Below are positions 9,967 to 17,989 of a DNA stretch of 64,000 bases, in pieces. A model generated the notes under the pieces. That model did no database searches. It was given only the letters and a program-made list of their open reading frames with translations, and was not told where the DNA came from. Both the position numbers and the translations under genes were made by a program. The stretch lies in NCBI RefSeq assembly GCF_024756255.1, contig NZ_JANUHB010000005.1, positions 1 to 64,000 of the forward strand, written 5' to 3'. The stretch comes from Massilia agilis. Lineage in GTDB: Bacteria > Pseudomonadota > Gammaproteobacteria > Burkholderiales > Burkholderiaceae_D. Positions within the stretch are counted from its first letter, which is position 1. Each line of letters begins with the position of its first letter.

Positions 9967-9984
9967 CCGCAAAGGAAGCACACG

Positions 9985-10563
9985 ATGATCGGTCGCCTGT
10001 CTGGAATCCTGTTAGAGAAGAACCCGCCGCAGCTGCTGGTGGACTGCCAGGGCGTCGGCTACGAAGTGGACGTGCCGATGAGCACCTACTACAACCTGCC
10101 CAACACCGGCGAAAAGATCACCCTGTTCACGCACCTGACCGTGCGCGAGGACGCGCACCTGCTGTTCGGCTTTGGCAGCGCCAGCGAACGCGCCGTGTTC
10201 CGCCAGCTGATCAAGATTTCCGGCGTCGGCGCGCGCACCGCGCTCGCGATCCTGTCCGGGATGACCGTGGCCGACCTGTCGCAGGCCGTCACGCTGCAAG
10301 AAGCGGGCAGGCTGGTCAAGGTGCCCGGCATCGGCAAGAAGACCGCCGAGCGCCTGCTGCTGGAACTGAAGGGCAAGCTGGGCGCCGACATCGGCGCGGT
10401 TGGCGGCGCCGCCCGTGACGACGCGCAATCGGACGTGCTCAATGCGCTGCTCGCCTTGGGGTATTCTGACAAGGAGGCGCTGGCCGCGATCAAGAACCTG
10501 CCGGCCGGCTCCAGCGTTTCCGACGGCATCAAGTTCGCGCTGAAGGCGCTATCGAAGGGCTGA
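9985..10563 (+). CDS. ruvA: Holliday junction branch migration protein RuvA
   Basis: RuvA binds four-way junctions as a tetramer and loads the RuvB motor. The 192-residue product has the N-terminal OB-fold starting MIGRLSG. Two helix-hairpin-helix motifs follow, around [13 protein letters not shown] and [14 protein letters not shown] flexible linker and the C-terminal RuvB-binding domain end the protein. AAAGGAAG ahead of the ATG is a good ribosome site. It lies 18 bases after ruvC and 3 bases before ruvB. Confidence 0.98.
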   Translation: MIGRLSGILLEKNPPQLLVDCQGVGYEVDVPMSTYYNLPNTGEKITLFTHLTVREDAHLLFGFGSASERAVFRQLIKISGVGARTALAILSGMTVADLSQAVTLQEAGRLVKVPGIGKKTAERLLLELKGKLGADIGAVGGAARDDAQSDVLNALLALGYSDKEALAAIKNLPAGSSVSDGIKFALKALSKG

Positions 10564-10566
10564 TAG

Positions 10567-11628
10567 ATGAGCATCCAGACCGACAACTTCACCGAGCAGC
10601 GCGTGATCGACGCGGCGCCCGCCTCGCCCAACGAGGAGGCGATCGAGCGCGCCTTGCGTCCCAAGCAGCTCGACGAATACGTCGGCCAGCAGAAGATCCG
10701 CGACCAGCTCGAAATCTTCATCCACGCCGCCCGCAAGCGGCGCGAGGCGCTCGACCACACGCTGCTGTTCGGCCCGCCGGGCCTGGGCAAGACCACGCTG
10801 GCCCACATCATCGCGCGCGAAATGGGTGTGAACCTGCGCCAGACTTCCGGCCCGGTGCTGGAACGCCCCGGCGACCTGGCCGCGATCCTGACCAACCTCG
10901 AGCCGAACGACGTGCTGTTCATCGACGAGATCCACCGCCTGTCGCCGGTGGTCGAGGAGATCCTGTACCCGGCGCTGGAGGACTACCAGATCGACATCAT
11001 GATCGGTGAGGGGCCGGCAGCGCGCTCGGTCAAGCTCGACCTGCAGCCGTTCACGCTGGTGGGCGCGACCACGCGCGCCGGCATGCTGACCAATCCGCTG
11101 CGCGACCGCTTCGGCATCGTCGCGCGGCTGGAGTTCTACAACGTCGATGAGCTGACCAAGATCGTCACCCGCAGCGCCGCGCTGCTGGAAGCGCCGATCA
11201 ACGACGACGGCGCGCGCGAAGTGGCCAAGCGCGCGCGCGGCACGCCCCGTATCGCCAACCGCCTGCTGCGCCGCGTGCGCGACTACGCCGAAGTGAAGGG
11301 CAACGGCGAAATCACCAAGGAAATGGCGGACGCCGCGCTGCGCATGCTGGACGTCGATTCGGTCGGCTTTGACGTCATGGACCGCAAGCTGCTGGAAGCG
11401 GTGCTGTTCAAGTTCGGCGGCGGGCCGGTCGGCATCGGCAACCTGGCCGCGGCCATCGGCGAAGCGGCGGACACGATCGAGGACGTGCTCGAGCCGTATC
11501 TCATCCAGCAAGGCTACCTGCAGCGTACCCCGCGCGGGCGCGTTGCGACGCCGGCCGCCTACCAGCACTTCGGCGTGGCCGCGCCGCGCATCAGCCCCAC
11601 GGGCGACCTGTGGGATAACTTGCCCTGA
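10567..11628 (+). CDS. ruvB: Holliday junction branch migration ATPase RuvB
   Basis: RuvB is the AAA+ hexameric motor that drives branch migration with RuvA. The 353-residue protein shows Walker [10 protein letters not shown], Walker [10 protein letters not shown] and sensor I VGATTRAG. The arginine-finger region LRDRFGI follows, and the C-terminal winged-helix domain ends [16 protein letters not shown]. Length and motif order are typical. It starts 3 bases after ruvA and is probably translated from the same mRNA. Confidence 0.98.
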   Translation: MSIQTDNFTEQRVIDAAPASPNEEAIERALRPKQLDEYVGQQKIRDQLEIFIHAARKRREALDHTLLFGPPGLGKTTLAHIIAREMGVNLRQTSGPVLERPGDLAAILTNLEPNDVLFIDEIHRLSPVVEEILYPALEDYQIDIMIGEGPAARSVKLDLQPFTLVGATTRAGMLTNPLRDRFGIVARLEFYNVDELTKIVTRSAALLEAPINDDGAREVAKRARGTPRIANRLLRRVRDYAEVKGNGEITKEMADAALRMLDVDSVGFDVMDRKLLEAVLFKFGGGPVGIGNLAAAIGEAADTIEDVLEPYLIQQGYLQRTPRGRVATPAAYQHFGVAAPRISPTGDLWDNLP

Positions 11629-11655
11629 ACGCGTCAGCGGGACGCCAACTCTTCC

Positions 11656-12504
11656 ATGAACAAGCGACATCCTTTCCACCAGCTGGACGTTTTCACTGGC
11701 ACGCCATACAAAGGCAATCCCCTTGCGGTGGTACACGACGCGCAAGACCTCAGCGAGGAGCAAATGGCGTCGTTCGCACGGTGGACCAATCTCTCCGAAA
11801 CGACCTTCCTGTTGCCTCCAGCCGATCCGGCTGCCGATTATCGTGTCCGGATCTTCACGCCGGGAGGTGAGCTCCCGTTTGCCGGACACCCCACCCTGGG
11901 CAGCTGCGCAGCCTGGCTCAAGGCTGGCGGCATGCCTCGTCAAAGCGACGTGATCGTGCAGGAATGCGGCGTCGGCCTGGTTCGTATCCGCCGCACTCAC
12001 GCCCGGCTTGCATTTGCGGCACCGCCCTTGCGCCGAAGCGGACCGCTTGATTCGTCTTCGCTAGCGCAAATCAAGCGCTCGCTCAGCCTGAACGATGATG
12101 ATATCGTCGCCCATCAGTGGGTCGATAACGGGCCGGGCTGGTGTGCTGTCATGCTGCGCTCGGCTGAGCAGGTCCTGGCCATCCAACCCGACTTCGCAGC
12201 CATGGGCGATTTGAGGTTGGGGATTGCGGCACCCCAGCCAGCCGGCGCGGATACCGATTATGAAGTGCGCGTGTTCGTTCCATCGCTGGGCGTTCCGGAA
12301 GACCCGGTCACGGGTAGCCTGAACGCCGGATTGGCCCAATGGCTCATCGGTAGCGGGGCCGCGGCGGACAATTACCTGGTAAGGCAAGGAACCGTACTTG
12401 GCCGAGCAGGAAACGTCTTTGTCGAGCGCGTGGGCAACGACATCTGGATCGGGGGAGAAGTGGCCGGCTGCATTGAAGGAATCGTGGACTTTCCTTCAGC
12501 ATAG
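11656..12504 (+). CDS. PhzF family isomerase-like protein
   Basis: The 282-residue product has the two-lobed diaminopimelate-epimerase fold of PhzF. It begins HQLDVFTGTPYKGNPLAVV, carries the catalytic glutamate in LSETTFLL, the glycine-rich PFAGHPTLGS in the first lobe, and PVTGSLNAGLAQWL in the second. No phenazine genes lie nearby, so this is one of the many PhzF-like enzymes of unknown substrate. Codons are less GC-biased than in ruvB or purH (for example CAT, TTT, GAT and GCA), hinting at later acquisition. It starts 27 bases after ruvB. Confidence 0.88.
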   Translation: MNKRHPFHQLDVFTGTPYKGNPLAVVHDAQDLSEEQMASFARWTNLSETTFLLPPADPAADYRVRIFTPGGELPFAGHPTLGSCAAWLKAGGMPRQSDVIVQECGVGLVRIRRTHARLAFAAPPLRRSGPLDSSSLAQIKRSLSLNDDDIVAHQWVDNGPGWCAVMLRSAEQVLAIQPDFAAMGDLRLGIAAPQPAGADTDYEVRVFVPSLGVPEDPVTGSLNAGLAQWLIGSGAAADNYLVRQGTVLGRAGNVFVERVGNDIWIGGEVAGCIEGIVDFPSA

Positions 12505-12545
12505 GTTAGTAACCCGCACGGCATTCGATCAATCACGGAGAAAAT

Positions 12546-13124
12546 GTGGGCAAGAACCGACTGGAAGCCTTCAGCGACGGCGTCATCGCCATCCTCATCA
12601 CGATCTTGGTGCTGGAATTGAAGGTCCCGCACGGCGCGGACCTGGCCTCGCTTGCACCACTGTGGCCGGTCTTCCTTAGCTACGTCCTCAGCTTCATTTA
12701 CCTCGGCATCTACTGGAACAACCACCATCACCTCTTGCACGCAGTCCGCGAAATTGGCGGTGGCGTGCTGTGGGCAAATCTGCACTTGCTGTTCTGCCTT
12801 TCGCTCATTCCCTTCGTAACCGGATGGATGGGCGAAAACCACTTTGCCACGATCCCGGTGGCCGCCTACGGCATTGTGCTGTTCATGTGCGCAGTGGCGT
12901 ACAGCCTGCTGGTGCGCTGCCTGATTCGCTACCACGGTGGCAACCGGGAGCTCGCAGCGGCGATCGGCACGGACGCCAAGGGTTGGGCCTCGATCGTGCT
13001 TTACTTGGCCGGCGTTGCGCTGTCCTTCGTCCAGCCCTGGCTCGGCTTTGCGGTGTATATCGGGGTTGCCCTGATGTGGCTGATCCCCGACCGCCGGATC
13101 GAAAAACGCATCGCGCATCACTAG
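12546..13124 (+). CDS. TMEM175 (DUF1211) family membrane protein, putative potassium channel
   Basis: The 192-residue product has about six membrane helices and the TMEM175 hallmark FSDGVIAILITILVLEL in its first helix. Bacterial members form tetrameric potassium channels of this one-repeat type; potassium selectivity here is inferred from family. The start is the GTG at 12546, because CACGGAG lies 7 bases upstream and the overlapping ATG at 12544 is out of frame. It follows the PhzF-like gene by 41 bases. It shares that gene's slightly lower GC bias, so the two may have come together. Confidence 0.85.
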   Translation: MGKNRLEAFSDGVIAILITILVLELKVPHGADLASLAPLWPVFLSYVLSFIYLGIYWNNHHHLLHAVREIGGGVLWANLHLLFCLSLIPFVTGWMGENHFATIPVAAYGIVLFMCAVAYSLLVRCLIRYHGGNRELAAAIGTDAKGWASIVLYLAGVALSFVQPWLGFAVYIGVALMWLIPDRRIEKRIAHH

Positions 13125-13137
13125 TCCGATGGTCCCG

Positions 13138-13226
13138 CATGACAAATGTCATGCCAAAGTCATGGCAGCTGCCTCTGCCGCCTTCTCGTCGTGTTCGCGA
13201 TACTGATCGCATCGAACACAACGAGA
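13138..13226 (+). promoter_or_regulatory. Cluster of inverted repeats ahead of the amidohydrolase/two-component operon
   Basis: Three symmetric sites crowd the leader. CATGACAAATGTCATG (13138-13153) is a perfect 7-bp inverted repeat with a 2-base centre. GGCAGCTGCC is a palindrome at 13164-13173. An arm starting TCTCGTCGTGTTCG at 13184 pairs, with one mismatch over 14 bases, with CGAACACAACGAGA ending at 13226, and CGAT/ATCG pair inside it. The last hairpin ends at the ribosome site. The first site has the shape of an operator for a NarL/LuxR-type regulator, possibly the DesR-like one encoded downstream. Confidence 0.45.
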
Positions 13227-13233
13227 GGGAAAC

Positions 13234-15036
13234 ATGACCAAGACTGCTCTGAAAGCGCTGGCGCTCGCCGCCGGCATCACCTGCGCCGCCGCCCAGGCTT
13301 CGACCACGCTTGTTGAGGACGCGCGCGTCTTCGACGGCAAATTCGCGCACGAGCACCGATCGGTGCTGGTGGTCGATGGCGTCATCGCCAACGCCGACTA
13401 CCATGGGGCGGCCCCTGCCGGCGCCCGCATCGTGAGCGGCAAGGGCCGCACGCTGCTGCCCGGCCTGATCGACTCGCACGTGCACGCCTACCGCCACTTC
13501 GAGCTGCCGCTCCTGTTTGGCGTCACCACCGAAGTGGACATGATGACCTCCGTCCAGGTTATGCAGCAGGCCACGAAGGCGATGGCGGCAGGGACTAACC
13601 GCGACAAGGCCGATTTGTTCTCGGCCGGGGCGCTGGTCACGGCGCCTGGTGGGCACGGCACCGAATACGGCTTCCCGATCCCGACGCTCGCCAACGGCGG
13701 CGATGCGCAGGCCTTTGTCGACGCCCGCATCGCCGAGGGATCGCACTTCATCAAGGTGGTGATGGAGGATGGCTACGGCGAACACAAATTCAACAGCCTG
13801 GACCGCGCAACCGTGAAGGCCGTCATCGACGCCGCCCACCGCCGCGGCAAGCTGGCCGTCGTCCATATCAGCACGCTGGCCAATGCACGCGCCGCTCTGG
13901 AAGCGGGCGCCGACGGCCTCGCGCACCTTTTCCCCGGCAGGTCGATCAGCGCGGAGGATGCCGAGAGCCTCGCCCAGCTCGCGCAGGCCAAGGGCGCGTT
14001 CGTGATCCCGACCTTCACGGTCCTGGAAAGCATCGCCGGCCTCAAGCCGCGGGACGTGATGGACGAGCCGTCGTTCGCGGGCCTGCTGAACAAGGAACAG
14101 CGCGCCGCGCTCGAAGAGGGTTATCGCAACGTGCCGGTGCCGCAGCTGATGACCGCGCCCAAGATGGTGACCGCCGCGCTGCGCAAGGCCGGCGTGCCAG
14201 TCCTGGCCGGCACCGACGCGGGCAATCCGGGTACGCAGTACGGCATCAGCCTGCACCACGAGCTGGCCGCGCTGGTGGATGCCGGCCTCACGCCGCGTGA
14301 AGCTTTGGTGGCGGCAACCAGCGGCCCGGCGTCGGCATTCAAGCTGGGCAAGCGCGGCCAGGTCGCCAACGGTTACAAGGCCGACCTGGTGCTGGTCGAG
14401 GGCGACCCGCTCACCGATATCGGCGCTACCCGCCACATTGTCGAGGTGTGGAAGGACGGCGAAAGCACGGCGGCGTTGCGTGACCAGCAGCGCGCGCGTG
14501 TCGTGCAGGAGCAGCAGGCACGGGGCACGCCGCTGGCGCTGCCTGCCGATGGCCGCATCAGCCTTGTGCGCGAAGGTAAACTGGCCAGCCCCTTCGGTGT
14601 CGGCTGGATGCCTTCGGAGGACCGCATGATGGGCGGCCGCTCCAGCGTCAAGCTGGCTACGTCCGAGTCGGGCGGCGGCGCGCTCATCGCAGTCGATGCC
14701 AAGGTCGAACCTGGCTTCGCGTTCCCGTGGGCCGGTGCCGGGTTCATGCCGGGCGCGCAGCCGATGCAGCCTGCGAACCTGTCCGGCGCAAACGCGATTG
14801 CCTTTCGCGTGCGCGGCGATGGCCAACGCTACCAGCTGACGATGCTGTGGCAAGGCGCGAGCATCCCGCGCGGCGTGCCCTTCGAGGCGGGCAGCGAGTG
14901 GATCGATGTGACCATCCCGTTCAGCCGCTTCGACGGCATCGATCCGGCGGCGCTGCTCATGATAGGATTCAACGCCGGTCCCAAGCCGGGCAGCTACCAC
15001 TTCGAAATCGCCGACGTGCGCCTGGTCCGCCAATGA
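13234..15036 (+). CDS. Secreted amidohydrolase with C-terminal CIA30-like domain
   Basis: This 600-residue protein has a signal peptide (about residues 1-22, ending AAAQA). It continues with an amidohydrolase barrel at about 25-430 and a C-terminal CIA30/NDUFAF1-like beta-sandwich at about 450-600 (GWMPSEDRMMGG, ending SYHFEIADVRL). Metal ligands are visible: HVH at residues 82-84, HIST near 211 and AGTDAG near 327. It should be a periplasmic or secreted metal-dependent hydrolase; the substrate is unknown. The CIA30 domain may bind a carbohydrate or protein. It starts 30 bases before a DesK-type kinase gene, so the three genes form an apparent operon. GAGAGGGA precedes the ATG. Confidence 0.85.
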   Translation: MTKTALKALALAAGITCAAAQASTTLVEDARVFDGKFAHEHRSVLVVDGVIANADYHGAAPAGARIVSGKGRTLLPGLIDSHVHAYRHFELPLLFGVTTEVDMMTSVQVMQQATKAMAAGTNRDKADLFSAGALVTAPGGHGTEYGFPIPTLANGGDAQAFVDARIAEGSHFIKVVMEDGYGEHKFNSLDRATVKAVIDAAHRRGKLAVVHISTLANARAALEAGADGLAHLFPGRSISAEDAESLAQLAQAKGAFVIPTFTVLESIAGLKPRDVMDEPSFAGLLNKEQRAALEEGYRNVPVPQLMTAPKMVTAALRKAGVPVLAGTDAGNPGTQYGISLHHELAALVDAGLTPREALVAATSGPASAFKLGKRGQVANGYKADLVLVEGDPLTDIGATRHIVEVWKDGESTAALRDQQRARVVQEQQARGTPLALPADGRISLVREGKLASPFGVGWMPSEDRMMGGRSSVKLATSESGGGALIAVDAKVEPGFAFPWAGAGFMPGAQPMQPANLSGANAIAFRVRGDGQRYQLTMLWQGASIPRGVPFEAGSEWIDVTIPFSRFDGIDPAALLMIGFNAGPKPGSYHFEIADVRLVRQ

Positions 15037-15066
15037 CCCTCACCGGCAAGAACAACGATAAGCACA

Positions 15067-16170
15067 ATGAACACCGTACAGCGTATCCTCAAGGGGCCGT
15101 GGATTCCGCCCGAGTTCGGCAAGATGCCGTACATGTGGCTCTTCTCCCTGTGTTTCGTATGGTGGAAGTACCTGTACGTCGTGCCAGACAGGATGGAGGT
15201 GCTGCTGATTGCACTGACCACGCTGCTGTTCTTGCCAATCTATTTGCATAGCTTCTGGGTTGAACGGGAGCGCGCGCTCTTGTATGTGGTCTTTGCCAGC
15301 GTGCTGGCCACGATCTGGGCTTTCTACAACTTCTCGAACCTCTTCATCTTCGCCGGTGCCATGTGCGCGCGCGTGCAGCCGCAGCGCAGGGCATACCAGA
15401 CGCTGGCAGCGGTGATGGCGGTGGCGGTGGCCGCCGGGCTGCTGCTGGCACGCGAGCGCCTGTTCTACTTCATGCCGCTGCTGGTCGTCGGTCTGCCGGT
15501 CGGCATTGCGGCGATTTCGGAAGCCAGCTTGCGCCGCACCCGCCAGGCGCTGCTGCGCAAGCAGGAAGAGGTCGAGCACCTGGCCCGCATCGCCGAGCGC
15601 GAGCGCATCTCGCGCGACCTGCACGACCTGCTTGGCCATTCGCTGTCGATGATCGCCTTGAAGGCCGAACTGGCGGGCAAGCTGGCCGAGCGCGACGTGG
15701 TGGCCTGCCGCAGCGAGATCCATGATATCGAGACCGCTGCGCGCAAGGCGCTGTCTGAGGTACGCGCAGCGGTGACCGGCTACCGCCAGAGCGGACTGGC
15801 CAGCGCGCTGGCGAGCGCCCGTGCCAGTCTTGCCGCGGCCAACGTCGAGCTGTACGAAGAGGTGCAGCGCATCGCGCTGCCGCCAGCGAAGGAACACGTG
15901 CTGGCGCTGGCCCTGCGCGAAGCGGTCACGAATGTGGTGCGGCACGCCCAGGCGAACCGTTGCCGGCTGGCGCTGGCGGAAGAAGACGGCATGGCAGTGC
16001 TGCGCGTGGCCGACGACGGCGCGCGCGTGAGGGAGGCCTCGGACCTCAAGCGCGGCAATGGCCTGACGGGCATGCACGAGCGCGCGGCGGCTGCCGGCGG
16101 TTCACTGTCGATTACCGCCGGCGCAGGCACCACGCTCGAACTGCGCCTGCCTTTGGGAGAACCTGCATGA
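15067..16170 (+). CDS. DesK-type sensor histidine kinase
   Basis: The 367-residue kinase has about five membrane helices in residues 20-160 and no large periplasmic sensor domain. A coiled linker leads to a HisKA_3 dimerisation domain with the phospho-acceptor His186 in SRDLHDLLGHS. The HATPase domain shows EAVTNVVRHAQA and GNGLTGMHER. DesK-family kinases sense membrane state or integral-membrane cues through their helices. The stop overlaps the regulator start as ATGA. The signal is unknown. The link to the upstream secreted hydrolase suggests an envelope or extracellular substrate cue. Confidence 0.9.
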   Translation: MNTVQRILKGPWIPPEFGKMPYMWLFSLCFVWWKYLYVVPDRMEVLLIALTTLLFLPIYLHSFWVERERALLYVVFASVLATIWAFYNFSNLFIFAGAMCARVQPQRRAYQTLAAVMAVAVAAGLLLARERLFYFMPLLVVGLPVGIAAISEASLRRTRQALLRKQEEVEHLARIAERERISRDLHDLLGHSLSMIALKAELAGKLAERDVVACRSEIHDIETAARKALSEVRAAVTGYRQSGLASALASARASLAAANVELYEEVQRIALPPAKEHVLALALREAVTNVVRHAQANRCRLALAEEDGMAVLRVADDGARVREASDLKRGNGLTGMHERAAAAGGSLSITAGAGTTLELRLPLGEPA

Positions 16171-16772
16171 TCCGAGTACTGATTGCCGAAGACCAGACGC
16201 TGGTGCTGGGCGCGCTGGCGGCGCTGCTCAAGCTGGAACCGGACATCGACGTCGTCGGCACCGCCAGCAACGGCAAGGACGCACTGGCGCTGTGCCGCCA
16301 GCTGCTCCCTGACATTGTGCTGACCGACGTGGAGATGCCGCAGATGACGGGCCTGGAGCTGGCCATCCAGCTGTCCGACGAAGGGTTCGCGAGCAAGGTC
16401 ATGATCCTGACCACGTTTGCCCGCAGCGGCTACCTGCGCCGCGCGATGGCCGCCGGCGTGCGCGGCTACCTGCTCAAGGACGCGCCAGCCGACACACTGG
16501 CCGCCGCGATCCGCCAGGTGCAGGCCGGCGGCCGCGCCATTGCGCCCGAGCTGGCGCTGGAGAGCTGGAACGCGGGCCAGGACCCGCTGTCCGACCGCGA
16601 GCGCCAGGTGCTGCGGCTGGCGGGCGAGGGCAAGACCAGCGGCGAGATTGCGAAACAGGTGCACCTGTCCGAGGGCACCGTGCGCAACTACCTGTCAGAG
16701 GCCATCAGCAAGCTCAACGCGGGCAACCGCATCGAAGCCTACCGCATGGCGCGCGACGCCGGCTGGCTCTAG
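16167..16772 (+). CDS. DesR-like NarL/FixJ family response regulator
   Basis: The 201-residue regulator has a receiver domain with phospho-acceptor Asp54 in VLTDVEMPQ and the switch residue region ILTTFARSGYL. A LuxR-type helix-turn-helix follows (LSDRERQVLRLAGEGKTSGE and on). The ATG at 16167 overlaps the kinase stop, so the pair is coupled. It may bind the palindrome at 13138-13153 and thus autoregulate the operon; that is inference. Its TAG stop falls in a CTAG shared with the convergent gene's stop. Confidence 0.93.
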   Translation: MIRVLIAEDQTLVLGALAALLKLEPDIDVVGTASNGKDALALCRQLLPDIVLTDVEMPQMTGLELAIQLSDEGFASKVMILTTFARSGYLRRAMAAGVRGYLLKDAPADTLAAAIRQVQAGGRAIAPELALESWNAGQDPLSDRERQVLRLAGEGKTSGEIAKQVHLSEGTVRNYLSEAISKLNAGNRIEAYRMARDAGWL

Positions 16773-17278
16773 GCCACAGCCATCGCGGCTGGCGCGGCGC
16801 TGCGCTTGACGCGGCGCCAGCAGACCACGCCGCCGAGCAGGCCGGCCGCCAGGCTTGCCGGAATCACCTTGAGCATCTTGTCCGAGAATTCGAGCGGCAC
16901 GTCGCTGCCGGCCGCGAGGCCCAGGTCCGGCATGGCGGCGAACAGCGCGGCAAGGCCGGCGGCGGACACCAGTGCGCCCAGCACGTAAAAGCAGCCGCAT
17001 TCGAGTTCCATCATGCGCGCCATCATGACGGCGGCCGCAAAGGGCAGGGCGGTCGCCAGCAGGACCGCGACCCAGGTGGCAAAGAAGAAGCACGTAACGA
17101 CCCACGCGGCGTGCAGTGCGGATGCGCCGCCGGTAGCGCCGGCGATGGCGCCAGGGCCGAAGAGGAAGAGGATGTAGGCGGCCGACGCCGCCGTGACCGC
17201 GACGAACCAGGCGCCGAGGTGCTTGTACCGCACCGGCCTGCTGTCACGAACTTCGCTGTTGCAGGCCGGGGCGCTCAT
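16769..17278 (-). CDS. Hypothetical membrane protein, four predicted helices
   Basis: I do not recognise this 169-residue protein. It has a short polar N terminus with a single Cys (PACNSEV). About four hydrophobic segments follow, near residues 24-45, 55-82, 90-115 and 138-155, and it ends with a basic tail (RRVKRS). The segment MELECGCFYVLG between helices contains two cysteines. Its stop codon overlaps the stop of the response regulator gene at CTAG. It starts 3 bases after the DUF2147 gene on the same strand, so the two are probably co-transcribed. Confidence 0.7.
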   Translation of the reverse strand: MSAPACNSEVRDSRPVRYKHLGAWFVAVTAASAAYILFLFGPGAIAGATGGASALHAAWVVTCFFFATWVAVLLATALPFAAAVMMARMMELECGCFYVLGALVSAAGLAALFAAMPDLGLAAGSDVPLEFSDKMLKVIPASLAAGLLGGVVCWRRVKRSAAPAAMAVA

Positions 17279-17281
17279 GTT

Positions 17282-17728
17282 TTACTGCTCCCGGACCCAG
17301 GTCTGGGTGCGGCCCAGCAGCGGCGTGCCGATGTAGCCGCGCATGTCGAGCTTCTTGCCGCCGTCCTTGAGGGTGATCTTGGCCTTGTAGGTCTTGCCGT
17401 TCTTGGGGTCGAGCACGGTGCCGCCGCTCCAGACGTCATCGTCTTTTTTCAGGCCGTTCAGGATGGTCATGCCGACGATCGGCTGGTCCTTCAGCGCGCC
17501 TTCGCACTTGTCGCACTTGGGGTTCTGGTCTTCGCTCGGCTCGCGGAACAGCTTTTCGATCTTGCCCGACAGCTCACCGTTGTTTTCGGTGATGCGCACC
17601 AGCGACTTGGCCTTGCCGGTTTCGTCGTCGATGGTTTTCCACACGCCCACCGGGGAATTGGTTTGCGCCCATGCCGACGGCATGGCGAGTACGGCCGCGA
17701 TCAGACCTGCTTGAACGAGGGTTCGCAT
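17282..17728 (-). CDS. DUF2147 domain-containing periplasmic protein
   Basis: The 148-residue product has a clear signal peptide (residues 1-22, ending AWAQ). It then has the DUF2147 pattern: PVGVWKTIDDETGK, a CDKC pair and GGTVLDPKNGKTYKAK, ending with MRGYIGTPLLGRTQTW. DUF2147 proteins are small lipocalin-like secreted proteins, commonly seen in Burkholderiales and Bacteroidetes, with no settled role. GGAGACATCC ahead of the ATG gives a good ribosome site. The gene leads a two-gene unit with the membrane protein downstream. Confidence 0.85.
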   Translation of the reverse strand: MRTLVQAGLIAAVLAMPSAWAQTNSPVGVWKTIDDETGKAKSLVRITENNGELSGKIEKLFREPSEDQNPKCDKCEGALKDQPIVGMTILNGLKKDDDVWSGGTVLDPKNGKTYKAKITLKDGGKKLDMRGYIGTPLLGRTQTWVREQ

Positions 17729-17861
17729 TGGATGTCTCCTGTTTTGGTTTTAGTGACAACCAGTGTAGCAAACACTTCAGCAGACTTGATTGGGTGGGGG
17801 CAGAAATTAGAGGAAAGTGTCAGAAAGTTACGTGTGCCAAACAACACACGCACCCTCAAAA

Positions 17862-17968
17862 CGTCGTCCCCGCGCAGGCGGGGACCCATACTGAGCTCAC
17901 ATTACGGCAGCTTTGAGCCTGCCGGTGCTGCCAGCTGTCTATGGGTCCCCGCCTGCGCGGGGACGACG
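17862..17968. repeat. Family A paired palindromic repeat, best copy (29-bp perfect arms)
   Basis: The arms at 17862-17890 and 17940-17968 are exact reverse complements over 29 bases, with a 49-base spacer. Within each arm GTCCCCGC and GCGGGGAC pair again. The element lies between the DUF2147 promoter side and the 3' end of valS. It probably shields or ends the valS transcript. Confidence 0.92.
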
Positions 17969-17989
17969 TGGTGCGGGTGGTGGTACTTT

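Noticed and set aside
17862..17968. Possible CRISPR-like repeats in families A and B
   Set aside because: Copies are isolated, palindromic and without regular spacers or cas genes. They fit REP-type intergenic elements instead.
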